Assembly (NCBI RefSeq): GCF_001653235.2
Contig: NC_035794.1
Span: 3,534,001 to 3,598,000 of the forward strand
Direction of reading: 5' to 3'
DNA: 64,000 nt
DNA from: Pochonia chlamydosporia 170
Taxonomy: Eukaryota; Ascomycota; Sordariomycetes; Hypocreales; Clavicipitaceae
A program made the translations under genes and the position numbers. The first letter of the stretch is position 1; every line of letters starts with the position of its first letter. Shown piece by piece: positions 12,387 to 23,024 of the stretch. Below the pieces are notes generated by a model. It was given only the letters and a program-made list of their open reading frames with translations, did not search any database and was not told the origin of the DNA.

Positions 12387-13512
12387 TAAGGTTACAAAAC
12401 AATACTCGAGTTTTAGTTACTATGTTATTCTGGTATTATTGTGATGGTGCGTCAGACGTTTCCGAGATCGCATAAGATCGAGAAATCCGCGCCGAAGGCT
12501 CCAGGCGTAACTGTACAAGGGAAATTGATGAACTTGTCATACATACAGGGGGTCAATATGCATATGGCCCCATTTGGAGCTGAACAGCAAGTCGACGGCT
12601 TCAAACACAACCGGCCGAGTTGGCTGAATACGAAGCGGCCAGTGATCATGCGAGAGGTGCCAATTAAGTCGAACAACAAGAGACTTTGCAGAGCCACACA
12701 CGTCACACCGACATACGGCGTATCAACACACGGTACATTGAGACACAGAGTCCTGGAACAAAGAACACCAAGACACGCCTCTGCAGACACAAGAGGCTGA
12801 GACACGGCACACTGAGACATGACACATCGAGACTGCAACTGCTGCTCACACCGGTTCATAGTGCCGAGTTGCGAACGCCATCTAGGGGGGTGAAATGTGT
12901 TGGCCAATACCAGTTTGGTGGAGTGCCAACTTGCCCACTAGTCCACATGCATTCTATTGCATCTGTCAAGCTCATTGTGGTTCGGCCCGTGTGAAAAGGC
13001 GCATGTCCCTCTGCGTCCCAACAGTAAAGCAAGAGCGATAATTGGCCAGGCCTGCATAAAGATGTCTTCCGTGCCTTAAGTGGTTAGATCATTCGTAGAT
13101 CATCGGAAATACGGGTGCTGTGACAAGGGCCGTCCCGTGTGACATGGAGCCTGCCCAGCTAGCCACTTTCCTGGGATGATTGACACATATGTATGAATAT
13201 GTAGTTCCGTAGACGGAGGTACCCTGGGGCAAGTCTATCCTTGGTGTTGTGACTGTTCGGTTTCCAGGGTAAGGGATCTTCTCATAGGTTTACTAGAAAA
13301 CATCAATTTATTACGTTAGACTTGCATATTGTACCATGTTATCATACTATTGCGTTCACTATTAAACTATTATCTTGCTTTGTGTAGTCCAAGTATGATG
13401 GATACGCCTTGCTGCAGTGGTGACAACGATATTCATCCTGTCCATTCCGCTGGGTGTAGTGTCTAGTCTCTCTCTCCTCGTCTGGAATTTGGAAGACCCT
13501 AAACGAGCCCGT
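12387..13512. other. Convergent intergenic region with low-complexity stretch
   Basis: Lies between the 3' ends of the O-methyltransferase and the multicopper oxidase. Open frames on both strands over 12441-12994 are products of a GACAC-rich low-complexity sequence and not supported genes. Confidence 0.5.
12685..12838. repeat. Degenerate GAGACAC-type short repeat
   Basis: The words TGAGACAC, CAAGACAC, GCAGACAC and CGAGAC recur irregularly about every 15-25 nt. They look like a decayed short tandem repeat. No function is evident. Confidence 0.5.
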
Positions 13513-15830
13513 CTACTTCGGAGCCGCATCCCCTTTTTGCTCTTTTCTCCAGTCACTAACCCAGTCACTGAGTTCGAAGAACTCAATCACATCAGGGGGG
13601 TGGGTCTCATTGCCAACTACGCTTCCTCCGTATGCAAGATAGCCTTCCACACCCGGTCGGTCGATCAATCCAAGCACTTCAGACTGGTTCCCCATAACCC
13701 AGGCCTGTAATGACTGCATTAGTATTTTTTCCCTGAATATGAGTTTTTCGCAACGACAGGAAGACTCACCGTATTCATTCCCCATACCATATGCGGCAAG
13801 AGATGGCAATGAATCATCCATACACCTGGATGATCAATTTTAATTCTCCAGGCCCTCCATGCTGAGAGAGTTCCATTTGGTGCCATTCCGGTATACTTGT
13901 AGAGGTTGGTTGTACTATCCCAAGGGTTAGTGTTCGTCTTCTTCGTAAAGTCTCTAGCATCCAAAAAGCCCTTTCGTTGGCGGATGGGGAGAAGTAAAAT
14001 GAGAACAAAACTTACTCTCTCTTAATGGGATGTCCTCCAGAACTCTTCCATTTTGCCTCATTTGCCTCGCGATCATACACACCGGGTCCAGAGCCCAAAT
14101 CCCAATAATGAGCCCCATGAGCGTGCCAGGGATGCGTCTCTGTTCCATTACCTTCAGAACCGGTTCCCTGAACAACAATCTCAAGCACCTCTCCCATGCG
14201 AGCTGGGAATGCATAAGTTACTGGATCCAAACCATCATTCTGGATAGCGCGTTCCATAGAGGGCCAGTTGGAACCGCCATCTTTATAGAGAGATACAAGG
14301 TAAGGCTCATGAATGAGACCTTCATTCCACGTGTAGCCGTTCAGCTTGTAAAGTAGGCCGCCGTTAGGAATCGAAAGATGAGATGTGATATTGACTCGTC
14401 GCGTCACTTCGTCTGCCCTGGGAAAATTCTGTGCTGACATTGATGCGAGTGGGTGCGCTGAGTTGTTGTACGGTCGAAGTGAGTATTCTAGCCAGTACGA
14501 ATCCGTTTCAGGCAAGGTAATGGGAGGCGTTTCTGGTGGATAGACTGCGGGACTGTCTCCTGTTGCTTCTTCAGCGCCATAGTTGAGGACTGCGTACGAG
14601 CGAGTGAGTCCTCCAAATTCGCGGCTTTCCACCTGCAAGTAGTAATACTGCTTCTCTGGCTTTTCAAGAGTATGAAGAAGAAAGCTAAATCGTTGGCCGG
14701 GAGCGACCTGCATGAACGAGGTGTTGTGTCGCTCAGTGTACGCTCTATTTCATTGTTAGGGCCATTGCTAAAGGAAAGAAAGGGGCGTAGAGGCAGACAT
14801 ACCCATCAGCTTCAATCACTTCGAGATTCTCGTGCCCCTCAAAGGCCAGAATGTCGAACGACAAGGCAGTTCCACCAATAAGTCTCATGCGGTAGGTTTT
14901 TCCAGGATCAACGTTAATGACAGCCAGCGACGAATTGCAATTCGTTCCCGGACTAGTTAGTCCGCCTCCCTTTCCATTGATAAGCACCATTTCTTGGGCT
15001 CTTTCATACTCCATGGGAACAGCAAGTAACGCTTTCTCGATATACTCATCAGTGTGTGGGAAGACATCTTGTATCAAAAGGATACGTTCGTCGTCGTAGT
15101 GGTGGGGGGGTTCACGCAGATCCTCAATCTGTGATATATCAGTACGACAAAAGGTGCATAGAGTAGCCGTAACGTGGACAAACGAAATGTCAACACTGTA
15201 GAGACCAAAGGGGAAAGGGTTCTCCTACAATTAAAGGCCCCGTAGCAGAGATGGCTTGGAATCCGACATGCGAATGATAAAAGTATGTTCCCGCCATGCC
15301 AATTGGAACATGAAGCTCATAGTCAAAGAAATGACCAGGTGGAATGGGCCACTGTGCAGCCTGGGGAGTTCCATCGGAGAAGGGAGCTGTTCCCATTGTA
15401 AGGCCATGCCAATGCTGCTTAGAAGTTAGCCAAGTTTGCGTACTGAGGTCTCCATGTCTCCTTCAGATTCTTCAATTCAGGAGGAAACCGTAGGTAGAAA
15501 GAAATTAGGCTGCGGACGAGGAAAGTGACGCTGGCAGGTGCAAACGAGCCGCTTTGAACATACCATAGTAAGATTTTGATGAGGAATATCATTGTGAACT
15601 CTGATCCAAACCGTGTCACCCTCCGTGAATGTAAGAGCTGGCCCTGGACTAGTGCCATTGACTACCAAAATCTCTTTCGCAGGCACACATGACTGTTTCC
15701 TCTCAACCTCGGTGACGCGAAGAACGGCATCTGGGGCGAACTTTTCACCGTGGGTGACTGCAGATGCTCCTCCAACCAACGCCGCGGCCAGAGCGGTTAT
15801 CGCAGGGACGAACTCTTGAATGAAACGCAT
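13513..15830 (-). CDS. Secreted multicopper oxidase (fungal ascorbate-oxidase/laccase type)
   Basis: Oxidises phenols or related substrates with reduction of O2 to water. Splicing complement(13513..13704, 13770..13953, 14016..14744, 14803..15128, 15229..15417, 15564..15830) stays in frame and gives about 628 residues. The Met at 15830 begins a signal peptide (MRFIQEFVPAITALAAAL); an upstream in-frame Met at 15872 is less likely. Copper-binding elements are QHWHGL, the HSH of FYHSHVGF, HPWHAHGAHYW and IHCHLLPHMVWGM, covering all three T2/T3 segments and the T1 site. Several NxS/T glycosylation sites occur. It lies within the tailoring-enzyme block, where such enzymes often couple phenols oxidatively, but a general extracellular role is also possible. 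Confidence 0.92.
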
Positions 15831-16880
15831 CTTGCAGATGGATAATAAGAGATGGTTTGAACGAGATGGCAAACGCTGTGCCTACCAACCATGGCTTTTA
15901 TACTTGTAGTAGCAGTAGTATATCGACTACATTCGGTGGCCATGCGGCCAATAAGGCTACCACCTGCCATGTAAAGGCATTGATACACCAGTTCATCTTG
16001 TCTTTCGATACGTCACAGAACACGGGATGGCTGCAGACTCTACTCGTCAGCCCAATCATGGCCAGGCCGATTCCCCGATCAGAGTTAGACCTACAGTATG
16101 TGGCAATACGTACTTGACACCCTCTACCTAACTACCGTCCCGAAAGAGGTCAAATTCATACTATTGCCCCCACTGCGCTTCCAACTATCAATGTTGTCTC
16201 ACGTTTTACTCATGTGATGCCTAATCACATCCGCCTGGAACAGAGGTGAGGACTTCCTCATGCACAGCTTGACTTGGTCAAGCCACTTACTCTCACGAGT
16301 CCATGAGACTGGTTAGACAGAGAAAACCACGGAGGGGTGACAATAAAATCGACACCCGAAACGCCCGCACACAACTACAAGACATGACAGCGAATAATAA
16401 GACCAATGTCTTGAGCAATTCTACAAGTTGAAACTCAGTCATTTCTCCGTCAGCATCTAGAACATGCTTACAGTGATCAGACATTGAGTCAACCCATGTT
16501 GTAATTCAACCGATTGCCTCGGTGTGCACGCGGCAGCGTCTTGCGGTGTCGCCTTGAGTGATTCTTGTCACTCCGTTGCCTACCTGGGCACTACGTACTA
16601 CGTACCGAGGTAGTTGGGGTTGGGTAACCTTGAAACCCCTGTAGCCTAGTCTGCCAAATTGAAATCTCGCTGGCCATCCGATATTTGCATAACGTTACTG
16701 CAAAGAGTGTATTTGCACCTGTACTCAAGCATTGGGCATAGCCATCGCCACCGGCATTGCCGCCTCTACAGCAGCGGAAAAGGTCACGGTTTGTGTAATT
16801 TTAAGAATTTTAAGAAACCCAATATTAATTACGTGTACTTCTTGAGAATTACAAGCGGTGTTTTGTCCGTTACAAAGTGA
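15831..16880. other. Intergenic, promoter side of the multicopper oxidase
   Basis: About 1 kb between the oxidase start and the esterase stop. It must carry the oxidase promoter and the esterase 3' end. No gene or clear motif was recognised. Confidence 0.5.
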
Positions 16881-18530
16881 CTATGCTATAGGGTACGTCG
16901 TGAGACACGCTCCGTCATAAATCCCAGACATTGCAACATTCGTTCCCGTCACATTATCGTAGGCCAATCTAATCAGCGTCGGCTCAAACGGTGAAAACTG
17001 AGGCCAGCCACCTTTGTACTTTGCCAATCCGTCTGTCGGAGATTTTGCAAAGGCTGCCCACGCCCCTTGAACGTATTTCCTAATCGAAATCTCTTCCTTA
17101 GTATCTGCAGGAATTCCAGCTCCGGTTGGAAGCGTGTTCCAAATGAAGGGAATCTCGGAGCAATGCCAGGCACCACTATCAGGATTTGTGAAAATTCTGG
17201 TGTTGGGAAAGTTTCCGAACCAGCGATAGCGCCAGATAGGTAGGTCGTGAGAAGCGCTGACATTTGCTCGGGCGCCTACCGGGCACGCGAACTCTGAATT
17301 AGTGAGGTTCACCCAGTATTCATGGGGGAGTGTAGCCCCCTTGAGAGCATATATGGGAATATATGCACCGGCCTCGAAGTCGTTATTTCCAATCAAAACA
17401 GGCAGTTGGGCAAATTTGCCTGCTTTTGAAAGACTGGGATAGTCGGCATGGCCAGTGATGCCGTCAATACTGGGTCCGAAGCTGTAAGACCCAATCGCAG
17501 CATACAGATCTTTGACATTCTTCCCTTGCAAACACGAAAGTATCTGGGAAGGGCTGGTAGTCGCATTTGTGCCACAACCAAGTGTAGCAGAGACATTGTA
17601 CCACGCCTCGGCGTTGTTGGGCGGCAACGATCTACCAAAACCAGCCGCACCAGACTCCATGATAAGGCCAGAGACGATAGGGTCTGACGCATAGGCGTAC
17701 GCATAGTGGTCCACCGAGGCAGCACCGGCAGATTGACCAAATAGCGTCAATCGTGAGCAGTCACCACCGAAAGCGTGAATATTGTCCCTCACCCATTCCA
17801 CCGCCAGCCGCTGGTCGAGAAGTCCGGGGTTACGATTTTTCGATTCTGGATCACCGTGGAATCCTAGGATGCTGACCCGATAGCTAAAAGTGGGAGTATT
17901 AGAATTACATCGTGCCTTATTGGGTTCAGAGTGGCCTACTTGAAAGTGACGACGATAACATCTTGCTCGGCTGCAAGATGCTGCCCATCGTAAAAGTTAC
18001 TCTGAGTACTCCCGTAGGTGAAACCACCACCATAGATGTAGATCATCACGGCTTTTTTAGCTTCACCACCGGTAGGCACCCAAACGTTCAACTTAAGGCA
18101 GTCTTCACTGAACGTGTCTGTAAGCTGGAATAAGTCTGACAGAGTTGCAATTCCTTGGGCAGTCAGATTGGCAAGCGCCATATCGTAATTACTGAAGTCA
18201 TGGTCATCTGGAGAGAAGGGTGTGCTTGCTGGGCAAGAAAATCCCTATGATAAAGACTGAGTGAGAGATCAAATATATCAAGATGCGGGAAAAGCTTACG
18301 ACACTGTTGCCATCGATAAGTTTGTCTCCATGGTACTTTTCTGGTGGCATAAACCTTCTTTTTCCTAATGGTGGTAGTGCGTAAGGAATACCCAGAAATG
18401 CAGAGACGCCAGGTTCGTCAGTCGCCGCGTGGCCACGAACAGGCCCGCTAGATGTTCGAATCGTCTGACCAACATGGAGCCCGTAGCAAGTTGATATCCC
18501 CAAGAGTGGAACAAAACAAAAAGCCTTCAT
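16881..18530 (-). CDS. Secreted type-B carboxylesterase / lipase
   Basis: Serine hydrolase of the carboxylesterase type-B (cholinesterase-like) alpha/beta-hydrolase family. Splicing complement(16881..17883, 17940..18244, 18300..18530) gives about 512 residues. The N-terminus is a signal peptide (MKAFCFVPLLGISTCYG). Family landmarks are FLGIPYALPP, SEDCLKLNVWVP, the oxyanion segment YIYGGGFTYGS, the nucleophile elbow LFGQSAGAASV, the acidic residue near GNNDFEAGAY and the catalytic histidine in GAWHCSEIPF. The elbow is GQSAG rather than the commoner GESAG. Being secreted, it probably acts on extracellular esters, although it closes the tailoring-enzyme block. Confidence 0.9.
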
Positions 18531-19991
18531 TTTTGCTCAGAATTACATACAACGATCGGTGTAAAGAGAGGAGAGCAAGGTGCGGAGGGCGGGAAGGGTG
18601 GATTGCAACAGAGGAGGTGTACATTGCTACTTTATACTCAGTGCATAAGACATCACCTTATCACGATCATGGCATCTATTACTCTGTACATCCCCACGAG
18701 GCTCCTAGTTTCTGTTAGGCTACGTTCTTGCAACATACACAAGCCAGATTCCCATATTTGAGACATTCCTGCTACCAATAGAGTACGCACATGCATAATG
18801 TGTGAACTTCCCCAAGAAGATGGAATTCACAATACAAAGTTTTGGAGCGATGAGTCTACCATTAAACGTAGAGCTAACATTCAGCCGCAATGGCGTTTGT
18901 ATAACCAAGATATCGGCTGGAAGCTCACCATATTCTCCAAGTTGTTACGAAAGGCGTCTGCAAGATGTTTTGCATTGCTTTAGATAATGCGGTCAGACTG
19001 ACCATGTGCCGTTAGTCGGCTGGGTCAAAGGTTGGATTATCTGTAACCTCTGTACATCATAACATCCTGACTATCTGACGTTATGGAGACCGGCGACACC
19101 GATTGCAGGATAATGGGCGTCCATGCACAAAGCTAGAGGCAAGAGCTTCTGGATCCGATGTCTTGGCCTGTAATAATGTGACCACATTGTTGGCTAAATC
19201 TACCAATCGACAGCCTTTAGGCCTCGATGGAGCAAAATACTCATGAAAGACGTCTGGGGGGTTCAATTTGATAGGCTGAGGGCAGCCAGCCTGACTGTAT
19301 TACGGTCGGCAATGTAACCATCCTGCGCTGAATGAGAAAGAAGGCAGACTACAAGCACACCTGTGTCTCAATACAAGACCGTAACCGGCGGATGTGGTGC
19401 TCAGTAAAGGCACACCAAGTACTATGAACAAGCATTTAGAAGAAATGTATCACAGTTAGTAATGGTACTACTTTGCTTTTTCTTTTGCAAAATGCCTTGG
19501 AAACTGAAAGTGTTTGAGATGCGATAACTAAGACATGCATGTATACCTGTAGCTGAGGTGGGTTCGGCGTCAATATCCATAAGCATACCCATGAAATGAC
19601 AGGCGCCACATACAGAACCGGCAGCTGAAAGTGCACTGGCCTAGGGGTTGCATGATACAACGGCATGTCTCATTGCCACCCGCAATACTTGAATAATTGT
19701 CACAAAGTTCATCCGGGAGACAACGGGACAACCATCCCCGCCTCCATCAAGGATCGTAGACTTTCCGGCATGACTGAATGCTACCGAAACATCGATGTAT
19801 CACAAGAATCATCTTCTCCCAATCTGTCGTCAACTGCGTCTCGGTTGCAGGAGGCTTACTAAGTTGTTGCTAGGACATGTTTAAAACCTTGGCAAGTAAA
19901 AGATGGGGATTCACAGACCATCAACGCTCACCAATCAACTCCAGTTAATCTGCACCTTGACTGTCTCTAATTCCGGAGTACGATCAACAAT
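18531..19991. other. Intergenic, upstream of the single-codon-exon gene
   Basis: Contains the esterase promoter on one side and the promoter of the gene at 19992 on the other. Short open frames have no domain support. I see no tandem intron-like units on this side, so the array begins sharply at 20073. Confidence 0.5.
19880..19886 (+). promoter_or_regulatory. Possible TATA-like element of the single-codon-exon gene
   Basis: TTTAAAA lies 112 nt before the ATG at 19992. Three other secreted-protein genes in the window have clearer TATA boxes 111-121 nt before their ATGs. The match here is weak and only suggestive. Confidence 0.25.
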
Positions 19992-22548
19992 ATGAACACG
20001 AAAATCACGCTTTTAGCTATGGTTACCGGTGTAACGGCAGCTACTCAAGCGGTTCTTGCGGGAACTGTTGACGTAAGTTCATCCCAGATACCTACCTGGC
20101 TGTATTGTGTACGAGGCTGATAATGTTCAGTGCGTATGCCATTGCACACATTTACCAAGATAGCCCACCTGCTGGTAGTCCGCTGACATGACCGGCAACC
20201 TCTAGATAGTACGTATTTATATATGCATGACAATACATGGGATTACAAGCAGCGTGCTAACACTGTTGCTGAATTATAGCCTGTAAATATTTTATTCCTG
20301 CTTGATAAAGAACCATGGGGTTATATGATACTAACAGGTATTGCCAACTCAAGGAAGTAAGTATACATTCAGGGTTGTTCTTAGCAAGCCTTTAACTACA
20401 AAAAGCCTGCTAGTTTAAGGAACTAAATCCTTGGGCAATGGGAAGTAGAATTCCAAGAGCCATGCTGACGTGGCTGGCAATTTTTAGTACGTAGGTATCT
20501 GCCCACAGCGGGTGAGGTCAGATTACTATCGGAATGCTAAAATACAAAACACAATGCTAGCAAGTACGCAGATGCCCACTGCTAACAAGAATTGAGCTTC
20601 CAGCATGCTAATCTTTCGCGAAACTACAGCGTGTCAGTATATGCTTGTAGTTGATTAGGAGTTAATTGCTGGCATGTGCTAGAATCTGACAAATTTAGTG
20701 TGTAAGCACCAGGGTTGACCGTGGGATTGTATGGGGTGGCTATTTGTTCATACAAAGCTTTAGGAAGTAAGTTTGATAAGTGATGTAGAGGTATTAGGCC
20801 ATTTTGCTAACACTGCTGGTAATTGGTAGACGGTAAGTATCTACCAGTAGCTAGCTCAGAATTGGATTATTCGCAGCTACTAACACAATTGTTAAACTCT
20901 AGCTAGTAAGTGTTTATATGTGCTCTAGGGAGAACGGATTACCATGCTAATGTAGGTGTCAAACTCTAGGGCGTAAGTATCGCCGGCTGCTGGTGCGAGA
21001 ATTGGATTGCTGCAGATAAGTTAATTTGGCTGTTGCACTCTAGCAAGTAAGTTTGCCTTGGTGGCTGACAAAGAACTGCCGGCTATAATAGGCTAACCTG
21101 GAAATATCAGCCTGTACGCTATCTACTTTACTCCGAGTCACTGGTAAAATGCTTATGCAACTTGTAAATTTAGTGTGTAAGTACGGAACGTTGTTGGCTA
21201 GTTACACGGCCAGGAGCACACTCACAGCTCGATGCTTTAGTGTGTAAGTGCCAACCCATTGGTGTTAAGCAACAATACCATATGGCCCTCTGACAAACTG
21301 GTGACCTCTAGCATGTGGGTATTTCCCCATAGCTAAGAAGCGTTCAGATTATTGCCGTATACTAATATAGCTGGTTATATGTAGGATGTATGTATTTACC
21401 TGTCCCTTAACAAGAATTGCACTGAGAAAGAATGTTAACATAAAGGGTTGGCGGCAGCACGTATGTATCTCTCTCTCACTGTTAAGAAACCTTATCGTGC
21501 AGCAAACTGAGATGGATGAGAAATGCTAGCATGTGAGCATATCCTATAGTTGCCAAAAACGTACTATTTTGACAACACGTTAAAATAACCGGCTATTTAG
21601 TGTGTAAGAATCTTTGACTGCCAAAAAAAAGTTACATTGAGTTGTTAATATAAGTACATTAGCGTGTAAGTATATGCCTTTAATGGACGAGAAATTAGAA
21701 TGGCAGCGGCATCTTATCACTAACACGTATCAACTTCTAGATAGTAAGCACCTCCACATGCTCGTTAAAAAATGGGAATAAACGATATGCTCACATAGCT
21801 GGTATCATCTAGTTTGTAAGTGCACTTCAAAGGGTAAAGGGGGTTATTAGTGCGTGGAGTGTTAACGTCCTTGGTAAACTCCAGCAAGTAAGTTCCATTC
21901 GTGGTTGTCCAGGTCTTTAATTGCTGGCGGCTTTAAACAACTGGCAATCTTTAGGGTGTAAGTATCTACCCGAAGTCGATAAAGAATGGCGACACGCTAA
22001 TATGAATGGTAACACGCAAGTATGTAAGTATCTACATGGTTGGCCAGGAATCTGCTTACGAGCATTGTGCTAATGATGCGGCCACAAATTCTTAGATGGT
22101 GAGTATCTATCCATAGTCAATATGGGGTTAGATCATACAGACAACTAAGATAGCCGGCAAACTCTAGAATGTAAGTATTACCCTGTAGGTAACAGAAACC
22201 CGGTTACGTAGTATGCTAATAGAGCTGGCCAGCACGTAAGTATCGAGTCGTGCTTGACGAAGAATTGAGTTGACGGCAATGCTAATACGCCTGGCACTTT
22301 ACAGGGTGTAAGTATCTACCTTTGTGTTCAATCGAAGATATCTTTTGCAGCATGCTAATATGTTTGGCAAATCTGAAAGTACGTAAGTGCCCACTGATGG
22401 AATAATCGGATTGCTCAAAGCATTGACTTGGACAGTGTTTCCCGCCTGGTTACAGTGCTCCATGAGCTCATCTGCTGGTAAAACTGAAGAATGTCAGTTT
22501 TTAGGTACGTTATCGCTGCAAAACTCCTGGTCGCTCGTTGTGTACTGA
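19992..22548 (+). CDS. Secreted knottin-like cysteine-rich peptide encoded by 34 exons, 32 of them exactly 3 nt
   Basis: Exon 1 (19992..20072) encodes a 27-residue start with a typical signal peptide (MNTKITLLAMVTG onward, Ala-rich c-region) and ends in phase 0. Then come 32 exons of one codon each, starting at 20131, 20206, 20280, 20354, 20488, 20561, 20630, 20699, 20764, 20830, 20903, 20970, 21044, 21111, 21174, 21241, 21312, 21385, 21458, 21530, 21601, 21663, 21741, 21813, 21885, 21955, 22021, 22096, 22168, 22233, 22305 and 22380. Every one lies between an AG acceptor and a GT donor, mostly GTAAGT-like. The last exon runs 22456..22548. The predicted product is 89 residues. Cysteine codons at 20131, 20699, 21174, 21241, 21601 and 22456 give C-x6-C-x6-CC-x4-C-x11-C, the inhibitor-cystine-knot spacing. 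That fold is shared by inhibitors, antimicrobials, effectors and toxins, so function is open. The terminal exon has a seventh Cys and its end is uncertain; a further intron is possible. No RNA evidence is available. Confidence 0.8.
20073..22455 (+). repeat. Tandem array of about 33 related spliceosomal introns, period about 70 nt
   Basis: Each unit is donor (consensus GTAAGTATCTACC), a middle often containing AGAATTGGATT, a branch site GCTAAC/GCTAAT, and an acceptor CTCTAG or TTTAG, followed by one codon. Intron lengths are 58-75 nt except one of 131 nt at 20357..20487. Similarity is clear by eye between units beginning at 20833, 20973, 21958, 22024, 22099 and 22308, while others have diverged. 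The pattern fits repeated duplication of an intron-plus-codon unit, or insertion of one intron family at every codon boundary. Confidence 0.85.
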
Positions 22549-23024
22549 TATGGCTAAGAATCGAAGAATTATGATGGTTCGCTACGGTGGGAGTTGTGCA
22601 ATACTAAAGCTACGTCGTTGCATGGAGTTCTCCGATGGAGTTTAACCTCGGCCGACCGTTGGCAGGATTCTACGCATGTAAATTGTAAAGGCTCTTATAT
22701 GTCTCATCTATCCGTCAGGCTCTATTGTTTCTACGGTGGTGAGAAGAAATGAATTGTTCATACAATTCTGCTGTAGGCAGACAAGATGCGAAGGCAAGAG
22801 AAATGCACAGAAGAAAAGACAAAAGACACGATCTAAGTATATTGGGCTAAGATATAGCCTCCCGCTAACACGTACGTCTCACAACTCGACCTAATCATAG
22901 CCGACCTTCAAGGACCATGGGACCAGTTAAACCCACAGTCTTGAGGAGTCGTCAGACCAGGTCTATCCTCACGGCCTGGACCAGGCCAAGTCCAAGTTCA
23001 ACCGGACCATTCCGACCACTGGCC
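22549..23024. other. Convergent intergenic region
   Basis: Holds the 3' ends of the single-codon-exon gene and the BTB gene. The intron-like unit pattern fades after about 22550. No other gene is seen. Confidence 0.5.

Noticed and set aside
12452..12907. Overlapping open frames of 119 and 151 codons on opposite strands
   Set aside because: Both are by-products of the GACAC-rich low-complexity stretch; no domain, signal peptide or spliced partner is present.
20073..22455. Reading the region as a CRISPR array or a plain minisatellite
   Set aside because: Repeats are divergent and carry donor, branch and acceptor sites rather than constant repeats with unique spacers; the intervening 3-nt units read as an in-frame secreted cysteine-rich peptide.
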